Below are positions 1 to 12,192 of a DNA stretch of 64,000 nt, piece by piece. The notes below the pieces were generated by a model that did not search any database, was not told where the DNA came from, and worked only from the letters and a program-made list of their open reading frames with translations. Numbering within the stretch: the stretch's first letter is position 1; each line of letters opens with the position of its first letter. This stretch comes from Nomia melanderi (taxonomy: Eukaryota; Arthropoda; Insecta; Hymenoptera; Halictidae), in NCBI RefSeq assembly GCF_051020985.1, contig NW_027475138.1, positions 1,116,001 through 1,180,000 of the forward strand. Reading direction: 5' to 3'. The translations under genes were made by a program, and so were the position numbers.

Positions 1-129
1 TGTCTGTAGGAGGCCCTAGCGCATGAATCTGGGCAGCGGGAACGACCTCGGACCACCAGGGGCCGAGAAAATCACCGTCTCATGGAGCCGGACTCTCAGG
101 GTCAGGGAGAAATCCAATATATATCTGGT
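1..129 (+). repeat. Partial satellite monomer cut by the window edge
   Basis: The window opens at about offset 47 of the repeat unit, in TGTCTGTAGGAGGCCC, and runs to the end of that monomer. The array therefore continues to the left. This stretch is the start of the block that is repeated from 9276. Confidence 0.95.
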
Positions 130-1255
130 GATATCTCGGGTGCTATTACAGATAGCGCAATAAACAAAAGTGCATTGTCTGTAGGAGGCCCTTGCGAATG
201 AATCTGTACCGCAGGAACGACCTCGGGCCACCAGTGGCTGAGAAAATTACAGATATTCGGAATCCGTCACCAAAGGTCATGTAAAAATCCAGCAAATATC
301 TGGTGATATCTCGGGTGCTATTAGAGATAGCGCAATAAACCAAAGTGCATTGTCTGTTGGAGGCCCTGGCGCATGAATCTTGGCAGCGGGAACAACCTAG
401 GACCACCAGGGGCCGAGAAAACCACCGACTCACGGGGCCGGACACTCAGGGTCAGGGGAAAATCCAATATATATCTGGTGATATCTCGGGTGCTATTAGA
501 GATAGCGCAATAAACCAAAGTGAATTATCTGCAGGAGGCCCTGGCGCATGCATCTGTGCAGCGGGAACGCCCTCGGACCACCAGGGGCCAAGAAAACCAC
601 CGTCTCATGGGTCCGGATACTCTGGGTCAGGGGAAAATCCAATATATATCTGGTGATATCTCGGGTGCTATTACGGATAGCCCAATAAATCAAAGTGCAT
701 TGTCTGTAGGAGGCCCTGCCGCATGAATCTGTGCAGCGGGAACGACCTCGGACCACCAGAGGCCGGGAAAACCACAGTCTCATGGGGCCGGACACTCAGG
801 GTCAGGGGAAAATCCAATATATATCTGGTGGTATCTCGGGTGCTATTAGAGATAGCGCAATAAATCAAAGTGCATTGTCCGTAGGAGGCGCTGTCGAATG
901 AATCTGTGCCGCAGGAACGACCTCGGACCACCAGTGGCCGAGAAAATTACAGATATTCGGAATCCGTCACCCAATGTCATGTAAAAATCCAGCATATATC
1001 TGGTGATATCTCGGGTGCTATTACAGATAGCGCAATAAACCAAAGTGCATTGTCTGTAGGAGGCCCTGGCGCATGAATCTGGGCAGCGGGAACGACGTCG
1101 GACCACCAGGGGACGAGAAAATCACCGTCTCATGGAGCCGGACACTCAGGGTCAGGGAAAAATCCAGCATATATCTGGTGATATCTCGGGTGCTATTACA
1201 GATAGCGCAATAAACCAAAGTCCATTGTCTGTAGGAGGCCCTGGCGCATGAATCT
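1..1255 (+). repeat. Left copy of a 7-monomer block repeated at 9276-10530
   Basis: Bases 1-1255 match 9276-10530 at an offset of 9275 (53 monomers) with only scattered single-base differences, for example GACTCTCAGG here and GACACTCAGG there. The block includes two type B monomers in the same order. The left end is cut by the window, so the true block may be longer. Confidence 0.85.
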
Positions 1256-1854
1256 GGGCAGCGGGAACGACGTCGAACCACCAGGGGACGAGAAAATCAC
1301 CGTCTCATGGAGCCGGACACTCAGGGTCAGGGAAAAATCCAATATATATCTGGTGATATCTCGGGTGCTATTACAGATAGCGCAATAAACCAAAGTGAAT
1401 TATCTGCAGGAGGCCCTGGCGCATGAATCTGTGCAGCGGGAACGACCTCGGACCACCAGGTGCCGAGACAACCACCGTCTCATGGGGCCGGACACTCAGG
1501 GTCGTGGGAAAATCCAATATATATATGTTGATATCTCGGGTGCTATTACAGATAGCGCAATAAATCGAAGTGCATTGTCTGTAGGAGGCCCTGGCGCATG
1601 AATCTGTGCAGCGGGATCTACCTCGGACCACGAGGGACCGAGAAAACCATCGACACATGGGGCCGGACACTCAGAGTCAGGGGAAAATCCAATATAAATC
1701 TGGTGATATCTCGGGTACTATTACAGATAGCGCAATAAATCAAAGTGCATTGTCTGCAGGAGGCCCTGGCGCATAAATCTGTGCAGCGGGAACGACCTCG
1801 GACCACCAGGGGCCGAGAAAACCACCGTCTCATGGAGTCCGACTGTCAGGGTCT
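1256..1854 (+). repeat. Satellite monomers without a clear long duplicate
   Basis: About three and a half type A monomers join the first block to the 14-mer HOR. They contain unusual variants such as TATATGTTGATATC near 1521 and GACCACGAGGGACC near 1626. Nothing except satellite is seen. Confidence 0.8.
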
Positions 1855-4304
1855 GGGAAAAATCCAATATATATCTGGTGATATCTCGGGTGCTATTAGC
1901 GATAGCTCAATAAATCAAAGTGAATTATCTGCAGGGGACCCTGTCGCATGAATCTGTGCAGCGGGAACGACCTCGGACCACCAGGGGCCGAGAAAACCAC
2001 CGTCTCATGGGGCGGGACACTCAGGGTCAGGGAAAAATCCAATATATATCAGATGGTATCTCGGGTGCTATTACAGATAGCGCAATAAATCAAAGTGCAT
2101 TGTCTGTAAGCTGCCCTGGCGCATGAATCTGGGCAGCGGGAACGACCTCGGACCACCAGGGGCCGAGAAAACCACCGTCACATGGGGCCAGACACTCAGG
2201 ATCAGGGAAAAATCCAATATATATCTCGTGATATCTCGGGTGCTATTAGCGATAGCTCAATAAATCAAAGTGAATTATCTGCAGGGGACCCTGTCGCATG
2301 AATCTGTGCAGCGGGAACGACCTCGGACCACCAGGGGCCGAGAAAACCACCGTCTCATGGGGCCGGACACTCAGGGTCGGCGAAAAATCCAATATATATC
2401 TGGTGATATCTCGGGTGCTATTAGAGATAGCGCAATAAACCAAAGTGAATTGTCTGCAAGAGGCCCTGGCGCATGATTCTGTGCAGCGGGAACGACCTCG
2501 GACCACCAGGGGCCGAGAAAACCACCGACACATGGGGCCGCACTCCCAAGGTCATGTAAAAACCCAGGATGTATCTGATGATATCTCGGGTGCTATTAGA
2601 GATAGCGCAATAAACCAAAGTGAATTATCTGCAGGAGTCCCTGGCGCATGCATCTGTGCAGCGGGAACTACCTCGGACCACCAGGGGTCGAGAAAACCAC
2701 CGTCTCATGGGGCCGGACACTCAGGGTCAGGGAAAAGTCAAATATATATCTGGTGATATCTCGGGTGCTATTAGAGATAGCGCAATAAACCAAAGTGAAT
2801 TGTCTGCAAGAGGCCCTGGCGCATGATTCTGTGCAGCGGCAACGACCTCGGACAACCAGGAGCCGAGAAAATTACAGATATTCGGAATCCGTCACCCAAG
2901 GTCATGTAATAATCCAGCATATATCTGGTGATATCTCGGGTGCTATTAGAGATAGCCCAATAAACCAAAGTGAATTATCTGCAGGAGGCCCTGGCGCATG
3001 AATCTGTTCAGCGGGAACGACCTCGGATCACCAGGGTCCGAGAAAACCACCGTCTCATGGGGCCGGACACTCAGGGTCGGCGAAAAATCCAATATATATC
3101 GGGTGATATCTCCGGTGCTATTATCGATAGCGCAATAAACCAAAGTGAATTATCTGCAGGAGGCCAGGGCGCATGAATCTGTGCAGCGGGATCGACCTCG
3201 GACCACCAGGGGCCGAGAAAATCAAAGTCTCATGGGGCCGGACTGTCAGGGTCAGGGAAAAATCCAATATATATCTCGTGATATCTCGGGTGCTATTAGC
3301 GATAGCTCAATAAATCAACGTGAATTATCTGCAGGGGACCCTGTCGCATGAATCTGTGCAGCGGGAACGACCTCGGACCACCAGGGGCCGAGAAAACCAC
3401 CGTCTCATGGGGCCGGACACTCAGGGTCATGTAAGAATCCAGCATATATCTGGTGATATCTCGGGTGCTATTAGAGATAGCGCAATAAACCAAAGTGCAT
3501 TGTCTGTAGAAGGCCCTGGCGCATGAATCTGTGCGGCGGGAACGACCTCTGACCACCAGGGGCCGAGAAAACCACCGTCTCATGGGGCCGGACACACAGG
3601 GTCAGGGGAAAAGCCAATAAATATCTGGTGATATCTCGGGTGCTATTAGAGATTGCGCAATAAACCGAAGTGAATTATCTGCAGGAGGCCCTGGCGCATG
3701 CATCTGTGCAGCGGGAACGACGTCGGACCACCAGGGGCCGAGAAAACAACCGTCTCATGGGGCCGGACACTCAGGGTCAGGGAAAAATCCAATATATATC
3801 TGGTGATATCTTGGTTGCTATTAGAGATAGCGCAATAAACCAAAGTGAATTATCTGCAGGAGGCCCTGGCGCATGCATGTGTGCAGCGGGAACGACCTCT
3901 GACCACCAGGGGCCGACACAACCACCGTCTCATGGGACCGGACACTCAGGGTCAGGGAAAAATCCGATATATATGTGGTGATATCTCGGGTGCTATTACA
4001 GATAGCCCAATAAATCAATGTGTATTTTCTGTAGGAGGCCCTGGCGCATGAATCTGTGCAGCGGCAACGACCTCGGACCACCAGGGGCCGAGAAAACCTC
4101 CGTCTCATGGGGCCGGACACTCAGGGTCAGGGAAAAATAAAATATATATCTGGTGGTATCTTGGGTGCTATTACAGATAGCGCAATAAATGAAAGTGCAT
4201 TGTCTGTAAGCTGCCCTGGCGCATGAATCTGGGCAGCGGGAACGACCTCGGACCACCAGGGGCCGAGAAAATCACCGTCTCGTGGGGCCGGACTGTCAGG
4301 GTCA
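1855..4304 (+). repeat. 14-mer HOR, copy 1 (2450 bp)
   Basis: This block is followed directly by a second copy at an offset of 2450. All positions compared between them matched, including rare variants such as GTAAGCTGCCC near 2107, the hybrid cores near 2524 and 3420, and CATGGGACCGG near 3930. The left boundary is set by a T/A difference at 1854/4304. Confidence 0.92.
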
Positions 4305-6798
4305 GGGAAAAATCCAATATATATCTGGTGATATCTCGGGTGCTATTAGCGATAGCTCAATAAATCAAAGTGAATTATCTGCAGGGGACCCTGTCGCATG
4401 AATCTGTGCAGCGGGAACGACCTCGGACCACCAGGGGCCGAGAAAACCACCGTCTCATGGGGCGGGACACTCAGGGTCAGGGAAAAATCCAATATATATC
4501 AGATGGTATCTCGGGTGCTATTACAGATAGCGCAATAAATCAAAGTGCATTGTCTGTAAGCTGCCCTGGCGCATGAATCTGGGCAGCGGGAACGACCTCG
4601 GACCACCAGGGGCCGAGAAAACCACCGTCACATGGGGCCAGACACTCAGGATCAGGGAAAAATCCAATATATATCTCGTGATATCTCGGGTGCTATTAGC
4701 GATAGCTCAATAAATCAAAGTGAATTATCTGCAGGGGACCCTGTCGCATGAATCTGTGCAGCGGGAACGACCTCGGACCACCAGGGGCCGAGAAAACCAC
4801 CGTCTCATGGGGCCGGACACTCAGGGTCGGCGAAAAATCCAATATATATCTGGTGATATCTCGGGTGCTATTAGAGATAGCGCAATAAACCAAAGTGAAT
4901 TGTCTGCAAGAGGCCCTGGCGCATGATTCTGTGCAGCGGGAACGACCTCGGACCACCAGGGGCCGAGAAAACCACCGACACATGGGGCCGCACTCCCAAG
5001 GTCATGTAAAAACCCAGGATGTATCTGATGATATCTCGGGTGCTATTAGAGATAGCGCAATAAACCAAAGTGAATTATCTGCAGGAGTCCCTGGCGCATG
5101 CATCTGTGCAGCGGGAACTACCTCGGACCACCAGGGGTCGAGAAAACCACCGTCTCATGGGGCCGGACACTCAGGGTCAGGGAAAAGTCAAATATATATC
5201 TGGTGATATCTCGGGTGCTATTAGAGATAGCGCAATAAACCAAAGTGAATTGTCTGCAAGAGGCCCTGGCGCATGATTCTGTGCAGCGGCAACGACCTCG
5301 GACAACCAGGAGCCGAGAAAATTACAGATATTCGGAATCCGTCACCCAAGGTCATGTAATAATCCAGCATATATCTGGTGATATCTCGGGTGCTATTAGA
5401 GATAGCCCAATAAACCAAAGTGAATTATCTGCAGGAGGCCCTGGCGCATGAATCTGTTCAGCGGGAACGACCTCGGATCACCAGGGTCCGAGAAAACCAC
5501 CGTCTCATGGGGCCGGACACTCAGGGTCGGCGAAAAATCCAATATATATCGGGTGATATCTCCGGTGCTATTATCGATAGCGCAATAAACCAAAGTGAAT
5601 TATCTGCAGGAGGCCAGGGCGCATGAATCTGTGCAGCGGGATCGACCTCGGACCACCAGGGGCCGAGAAAATCAAAGTCTCATGGGGCCGGACTGTCAGG
5701 GTCAGGGAAAAATCCAATATATATCTCGTGATATCTCGGGTGCTATTAGCGATAGCTCAATAAATCAACGTGAATTATCTGCAGGGGACCCTGTCGCATG
5801 AATCTGTGCAGCGGGAACGACCTCGGACCACCAGGGGCCGAGAAAACCACCGTCTCATGGGGCCGGACACTCAGGGTCATGTAAGAATCCAGCATATATC
5901 TGGTGATATCTCGGGTGCTATTAGAGATAGCGCAATAAACCAAAGTGCATTGTCTGTAGAAGGCCCTGGCGCATGAATCTGTGCGGCGGGAACGACCTCT
6001 GACCACCAGGGGCCGAGAAAACCACCGTCTCATGGGGCCGGACACACAGGGTCAGGGGAAAAGCCAATAAATATCTGGTGATATCTCGGGTGCTATTAGA
6101 GATTGCGCAATAAACCGAAGTGAATTATCTGCAGGAGGCCCTGGCGCATGCATCTGTGCAGCGGGAACGACGTCGGACCACCAGGGGCCGAGAAAACAAC
6201 CGTCTCATGGGGCCGGACACTCAGGGTCAGGGAAAAATCCAATATATATCTGGTGATATCTTGGTTGCTATTAGAGATAGCGCAATAAACCAAAGTGAAT
6301 TATCTGCAGGAGGCCCTGGCGCATGCATGTGTGCAGCGGGAACGACCTCTGACCACCAGGGGCCGACACAACCACCGTCTCATGGGACCGGACACTCAGG
6401 GTCAGGGAAAAATCCGATATATATGTGGTGATATCTCGGGTGCTATTACAGATAGCCCAATAAATCAATGTGTATTTTCTGTAGGAGGCCCTGGCGCATG
6501 AATCTGTGCAGCGGCAACGACCTCGGACCACCAGGGGCCGAGAAAACCTCCGTCTCATGGGGCCGGACACTCAGGGTCAGGGAAAAATAAAATATATATC
6601 TGGTGGTATCTTGGGTGCTATTACAGATAGCGCAATAAATGAAAGTGCATTGTCTGTAAGCTGCCCTGGCGCATGAATCTGGGCAGCGGGAACGACCTCG
6701 GACCACCAGGGGCCGAGAAAATCACCGTCTCGTGGGGCCGGACTGTCAGGGTCAGGGAAAAATCCAATATATATCTGGTGATATCTCGGGTGCTATTA
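4305..6798 (+). repeat. 14-mer HOR, copy 2 (2450 bp plus 44 bp of shared flank)
   Basis: Second tandem copy of the preceding block. Similarity to copy 1 stops at 6798/4348, where GCTATTAGCG becomes GCTATTACAG. The copies look identical by eye, which points to a very recent tandem duplication or an assembly duplication. Confidence 0.92.
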
Positions 6799-9275
6799 CA
6801 GATAGCGCAATAAACCAAAGTGCATTGCCTGTTGGAGGCCCTGGCGCATGAACCTGTGCAGCGGGAACGACCTTGGACCACCAGGGTCCGAGAAAACCAC
6901 CGTCTCATGGGGCCGGACACTCAGGGTCGGCGAAAAATCCAATATATATCTGGTGATATCTCGGGTGCTATTAGAGATAGCGCAATTAACCAAAGTGAAT
7001 TGTCTGCAAGAGGCCCTGGCGCATGATTCTGTGCAGCGGGAACGACCTCGGACCACCAGGGGCCGAGAAAACCACCGACACATGGGGCCGCACTCCCAAG
7101 GTCATGTAAAAACCCAGGATGTATCTGATGATATCTCGGGTGCTATTAGAGAGAGCGCAATAAACAAAAGTGCATTATCTGTAGGTGGCACTGGCGAGTG
7201 AATCTGTGCAGCGGGAACGACCTCGGATAACCAGGGCCCGAGAAAACCACCGTCTCATGGGGCCGGCCGCTCAGGGTCGGGGAAAAATCCAATATACATC
7301 TGGTGATATCTCGGGTGCTATTAGAGATAGCGCAATAAACCAAAGTGAATTATCTGCAGGACGCCCTGGCGCATGAATCTGTGCAGCGGGAACGACCTCG
7401 GACCACCAGGGGCCGAGAAAACCAAAGTCTCATGGGGCCGGACACTCAGGGTCGGCGAAAAATCCAATATATATCTGGTGATATCTCGGGTGCTATTAGA
7501 GGTAGCGCAATAAACCAAAGTGAATTATCTGCAGGAGTCCCTGGCGCATGCATCTGTGCAGCGGGAACTACCTCGGACCACCAGGGGTCGAGAAAACCAC
7601 CGTCTCATGGGGCCGGACACTCAGGGTCAGGGAAAAGTCAAATATATATCTGGTGATATCTCGGGTGCTATTAGAGATAGCGCAATAAACCAAAGTGAAT
7701 TATCTGCAGGAGGCCCTGGCGCATGAATCTGTGTAGCGGGAACGACCTCCGACCACCAGGGGGCGAGAAAACCACCGTCTCATGGGGCCGGACTGTGGGG
7801 GTCAGGGAAAAATCCACTATATATCTGGTGATATCTCGGGGGCTATTAGATATAGCGCGATAAATCAAATTGCATTGTCTGCAGGAAGCCCTGGCGCATG
7901 ATTCTGTGCAGCGGGAACGACCTCGGACCACCAGGAGCCGAGAAAATTACAGATATTCGGAATCCGTCACCCAAGGTCATGTAAAAATCCAGCATATATC
8001 TGGTGATATCTCGGGTGCTATTACAGATAGCGCAATAAACCAAAGTGCATTGTCTGTAGGAGGCCCTCGCGCATGAATCTGGGCAGCGGGAACGACGTCG
8101 GACCACCAGGGGACGAGAAAATCACCGTCTCATGGAGCCGGACACTCAGGGTCAGGGAAAAATCCAATATATATCTGGTGATATCTCGGGTGCTATTACA
8201 GATAGCGCAATAAACCAAAGTGCACTGCCTGTAGGAGGCCCTGGCGCATGAATCTGGGCAGCGGGAACGACCTCGGACCACCAGGGGCCGAGAAAACCAC
8301 CGTCTCATGGGTCCGGACACTCAGGGTCAGGGGAAAATCCAATATATATCTGGTGATATCTCGGGTGCTATTACAGATAGCGCAATAAATCAAAGTGCAT
8401 TGTCTGTAGGAGGCCCAGGCGAATGAATCTGTGCAGCGGGAACGACCTCGGACCACCAGAGGCCGAGAAAACCACCGTCTCATTGGTCCGGACACTCAGG
8501 GTCAGGGGAAAATCCAATATATATCTGGTGATATCTCGGGTGCTATTAGAGATAGCGCAATAAACCAAAGTGAATTATCTGCAGGAGGCCCTGGTGCATG
8601 CATCTGTGCAGCGGGAACGACCTCGGACCACCAGGGGCCGAGAAAACCACCGTCTCATTGGTCCGGACACTCAGGGTCAGGGGAAAATCCAATATATATC
8701 TGGTTATATCTCTGTTGCTATTACAGATAGCGCAATGAACCAAAGTGCATTGTCTGTAGGAGGCCCTTGCGAATGAATCTGTGCCGCAGGAACGACCTCG
8801 GACCACCAGTGGCCGAGAAAACCACCGTCTCATGGGTCCGGACACTCAGGGTCAGGGGAAAACCCAATATATATCTGGTGATATCTCGGGTTCTGTTACA
8901 GATAGCGCAATAAACCAAAGTGCATTGTCTGTAGGAGGCCCTGGCGCATGAATCTGGGCAGCGGGAACGACCTCGGACCACCAGGGGCCGAGAAAACCAC
9001 CGTCTCATGGGTCCGGACACTCAGGGTCAGGGGAAAATCCAATATATATCTGGTGATATCTCGGGTGCTATTACAGATAGCGCAATAAATCAAAGTGCAT
9101 TGTCTGTAGGAGGCCCTTGCGAATGAATCTGTGCCGCAGGAACGACCTCGGACCACCAGTGGCCGAGAAAATTACAGATATTCGGAATCCGTCACCCAAG
9201 GTCATGTAAAAATCCAGCAAATATCTGGTGATATCTTGGGTGCTATTAGAGATAGCGCAAAAAACCAAAGTGCAT
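6799..9275 (+). repeat. Mosaic satellite monomers, about 14 units
   Basis: This stretch shares blocks with other places rather than belonging to a local tandem HOR. Bases up to about 7295 match 13974-14470 at an offset of 7175. The part near 7520-7945 matches 14520-14945 at 7000, showing one monomer (about 7345-7519) gained or lost. The part about 8200-8770 matches 20100-20670 at 11900. A monomer near 8701 lost its GATATC site (TGGTTATATC). Confidence 0.8.
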
Positions 9276-9994
9276 TGTCTGTAGGAGGCCCTAGCGCATG
9301 AATCTGGGCAGCGGGGACGACCTCGGACCACCAGGGGCCGAGAAAATCACCGTCTCATGGAGCCGGACACTCAGGGTCAGGGAGAAATCCAATATATATC
9401 TGGTGATATCTCGGGTGCTATTACAGATAGCGCAATAAACAAAAGTGCATTGTCTGTAGGAGGCCCTTGCGAATGAATCTGTACCGCAGGAACGACCTCG
9501 GACCACCAGTGGCTGAGAAAATTACAGATATTCGGAATCCGTCACCAAAGGTCATGTAAAAATCCAGCAAATATCTGGTGATATCTCGGGTGCTATTAGA
9601 GATAGCGCAATAAACCAAAGTGCATTGTCTGTAGGAGGCCCTGGCGCATGAATCTGGGCAGCGGGAACAACCTAGGACCACCAGGGGCCGAGAAAACCAC
9701 CGACTCACGGGGCCGGACACCCAGGGTCAGGGGAAAATCCAATATATATCTGGTGATATCTCGGGTGCTATTAGAGATAGCGCAATAAACCAAATTGAAT
9801 TATCTGCAGGAGGCCCTGGCGCATGCATCTGTGCAGCGTGAACGCCCTCGGACCACCAGGGGCCAAGAAAACCACCGTCTCATGGGTCCGGATACTCTGG
9901 GTCAGGGGAAAATCCAATATATATCTGGTGATATCTCGGGTGCTATTACGGATAGCCCAATAAATCAAAGTGCATTGTCTGTAGGAGGCCCTGC
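9276..9994 (+). repeat. Right copy of the block seen at 1-1255 (first part)
   Basis: The match to bases 1 onward begins at TGTCTGTAGGAGGCCCTAGC and continues through 10530. Its last three monomers are the ones amplified in the 3-mer that follows. Confidence 0.82.
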
Positions 9995-10519
9995 CGCATG
10001 AATCTGTGCAGCGGGAACGACCTCGGACCACCAGAGGCCGGGAAAACCCCAGTCTCATGGGGCCGGACACTCAGGGTCAGGGGAAAATCCAATATATATC
10101 TGGTGGTATCTCGGGTGCTATTAGAGATAGCGCAATAAATCAAAGTGCATTGTCCGTAGGAGGCGCTGTCGAATGAATCTGTGCCGCAGGAACGACCTCG
10201 GACCACCAGTGGCCGAGAAAATTACAGATATTCGGAATCCGTCACCCAAGGTCATGTAAAAATCCAGCATATATCTGGTGATATCTCGGGTGCTATTACA
10301 GATAGCGCAATAAACCAAAGTGCATTGTCTGTAGGAGGCCCTGGCGCATGAATCTGGGCAGCGGGAACGACGTCGGACCACCAGGGGACGAGAAAATCAC
10401 CGTCTCATGGAGCCGGACACTGAGGGTCAGGGAAAAATCCAGCATATATCTGGTGATATCTCGGGTGCTATTACAGATAGCGCAATAAACCAAAGTGCAT
10501 TGTCTGTAGGAGGCCCTGG
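9995..10519 (+). repeat. 3-mer tandem duplication, copy 1 (525 bp)
   Basis: Three monomers (A with GGCCGGGAAAACC, B, and A with GGGGACGAGAAAATC) are followed by a second copy at an offset of 525. The order A-B-A is the same in both. A few base differences mark the copies, for example CTGCCGCATG here and CTGGCGCATG in copy 2. Confidence 0.82.
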
Positions 10520-11056
10520 CGCATGAATCTGTGCAGCGGGAACGACCACGGACCACCAGAGGCCGGGAAAACCACAGTCTCATGGGGCCGGACACTCAGG
10601 GTCAGGGGAAAATCCAATATATATCTGGTGGTATCTCGGGTGCTATTAGAGATAGCGCAATAAATCAAAGTGCATTGTCCGTAGGAGGCGCTGTCGAATG
10701 AATCTGTGCCGCAGGAACGACCTCGGACCACCAGTGGCCGAGAAAATTACAGATATTCGGAATCCGTCACCCAAGGTCATGTAAAAATCCAGCATATATC
10801 TGGTGATATCTCGGGTGCTATTACAGATAGCGCAATAAACCAAAGTGCATTGTCTGTAGGAGGCCCTGGCGCATGAATCTGGGCAGCGGGAACGACGTCG
10901 GACCACCAGGGGACGAGAAAATCACCGTCTCATGGAGCCGGACACTGAGGGTCAGGGAAAAATCCAGCATATATCTGGTGATATCTCGGGTGCTATTACA
11001 GATAGCGCAATAAACCAAAGTGCATTGTCTGTAGGAGGCCCTGGCGCATGAATCTG
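10520..11056 (+). repeat. 3-mer tandem duplication, copy 2
   Basis: Second copy of the preceding three monomers, with similarity ending at 11056 where GTGCAGCGG in copy 1 is GGGCAGCGG. Since the block at 1-1255 has only one copy, the duplication arose after the larger block was copied, or was lost there. Confidence 0.8.
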
Positions 11057-12192
11057 GGCAGCGGGAACGACGTCGGACCACCAGGGGACGAGAAAATCAC
11101 CGTCTCATGGAGCCGGACACTCAGGGTCAGGGAAAAATCCAATATATATCTGGTGATATCTCGGGTGCTATTACAGATAGCGCAATAAACCAAAGTGCAT
11201 TGTCTGTAGGAGGCCCTGGCGCATGAATCTGGGCAGCGGGAACGACCTCGGACCACCAGGAGCCGAGAAAACCACCGTCTCATGGGCCCGGATACTCTGG
11301 GTCAGGGGAAAATCCAATATATATCTGGTGATATCTCGGGTGCTATTACAGATAGCGCAATAAATCAAAGTGCATTGTCTGTAGGAGGCCCAGGCGAATG
11401 AATCTGTGCAGCGGGAACGACCTCGGACCACCAGAGGCCGAGAAAACCACCGTCACATGGGGCCGGACACTCAGTATCAGGGGAAAATCCAATATATATC
11501 TGGTGATATCTCTGGTGCTCTTACAGATAGCGCTCTAAACCAAAGTGAATCATCTGCAGCGGGCCCTGGAGCATGAATCTATGCAGCGGGAACGAACTCG
11601 GATCACCAGGGGCCGAGAAAATTACAGATATTCGGAATCCGTCACCCAAGGTCATGTAAAAATCCAGCATATATCTGGTGATATCTCGGGTGCTATTAGA
11701 GATAGCGCAATAAACCAAAGTGAATTGTCTGCAGGAGGCCCTGGCGCATGAATCTGTGCAGCGGGAACGACCTCGGATGAGCAGGGGCCGAGAAAACCAC
11801 CATCTCATGGGGCCGGACACTCAGGGTCAGGGAAAAATCCAATATATATCTGGTGATATCTCGGGTGCTATTAGAGATAGCGCAATAAACCAAAGTGAAT
11901 TGTCTGTAGGAGGCACTGGCGAATGAATCTGTTCAGCGGGAACGACCTCGGACCACCAGGGGCCTAGAAAATCACCGTCTCGTGGGGCCGGACTGTCAGG
12001 GTCAGGGAAAAATCCAATATATATCTGGTGATATCTCGGGTGCTATTACAGATAGCGCAATAAACCAAAGTGCATTGCCTGTAGGAGGCCCTGGCGCATG
12101 AACCTGTGCAGCGGGAACGACCTCGGACCACCAGCGTCCGAGAAAACCACCGTCTCATGGGGCCGGACACTCAGGGTCGGCGAAAAATCCAA
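11057..12192 (+). repeat. Mosaic satellite monomers, including one unusually divergent unit
   Basis: About six and a half monomers. The unit starting near 11505 is among the most divergent seen: CTCTGGTGCTC, GCGCTCTAAACC, GAATCATCTGCAGCGGGCCC, GGAGCATGAATCTATGC and GAACTCGGATC, followed by a type B core. The next unit has GGATGAGCAGG at 11776. Nothing but satellite is seen. Confidence 0.8.
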
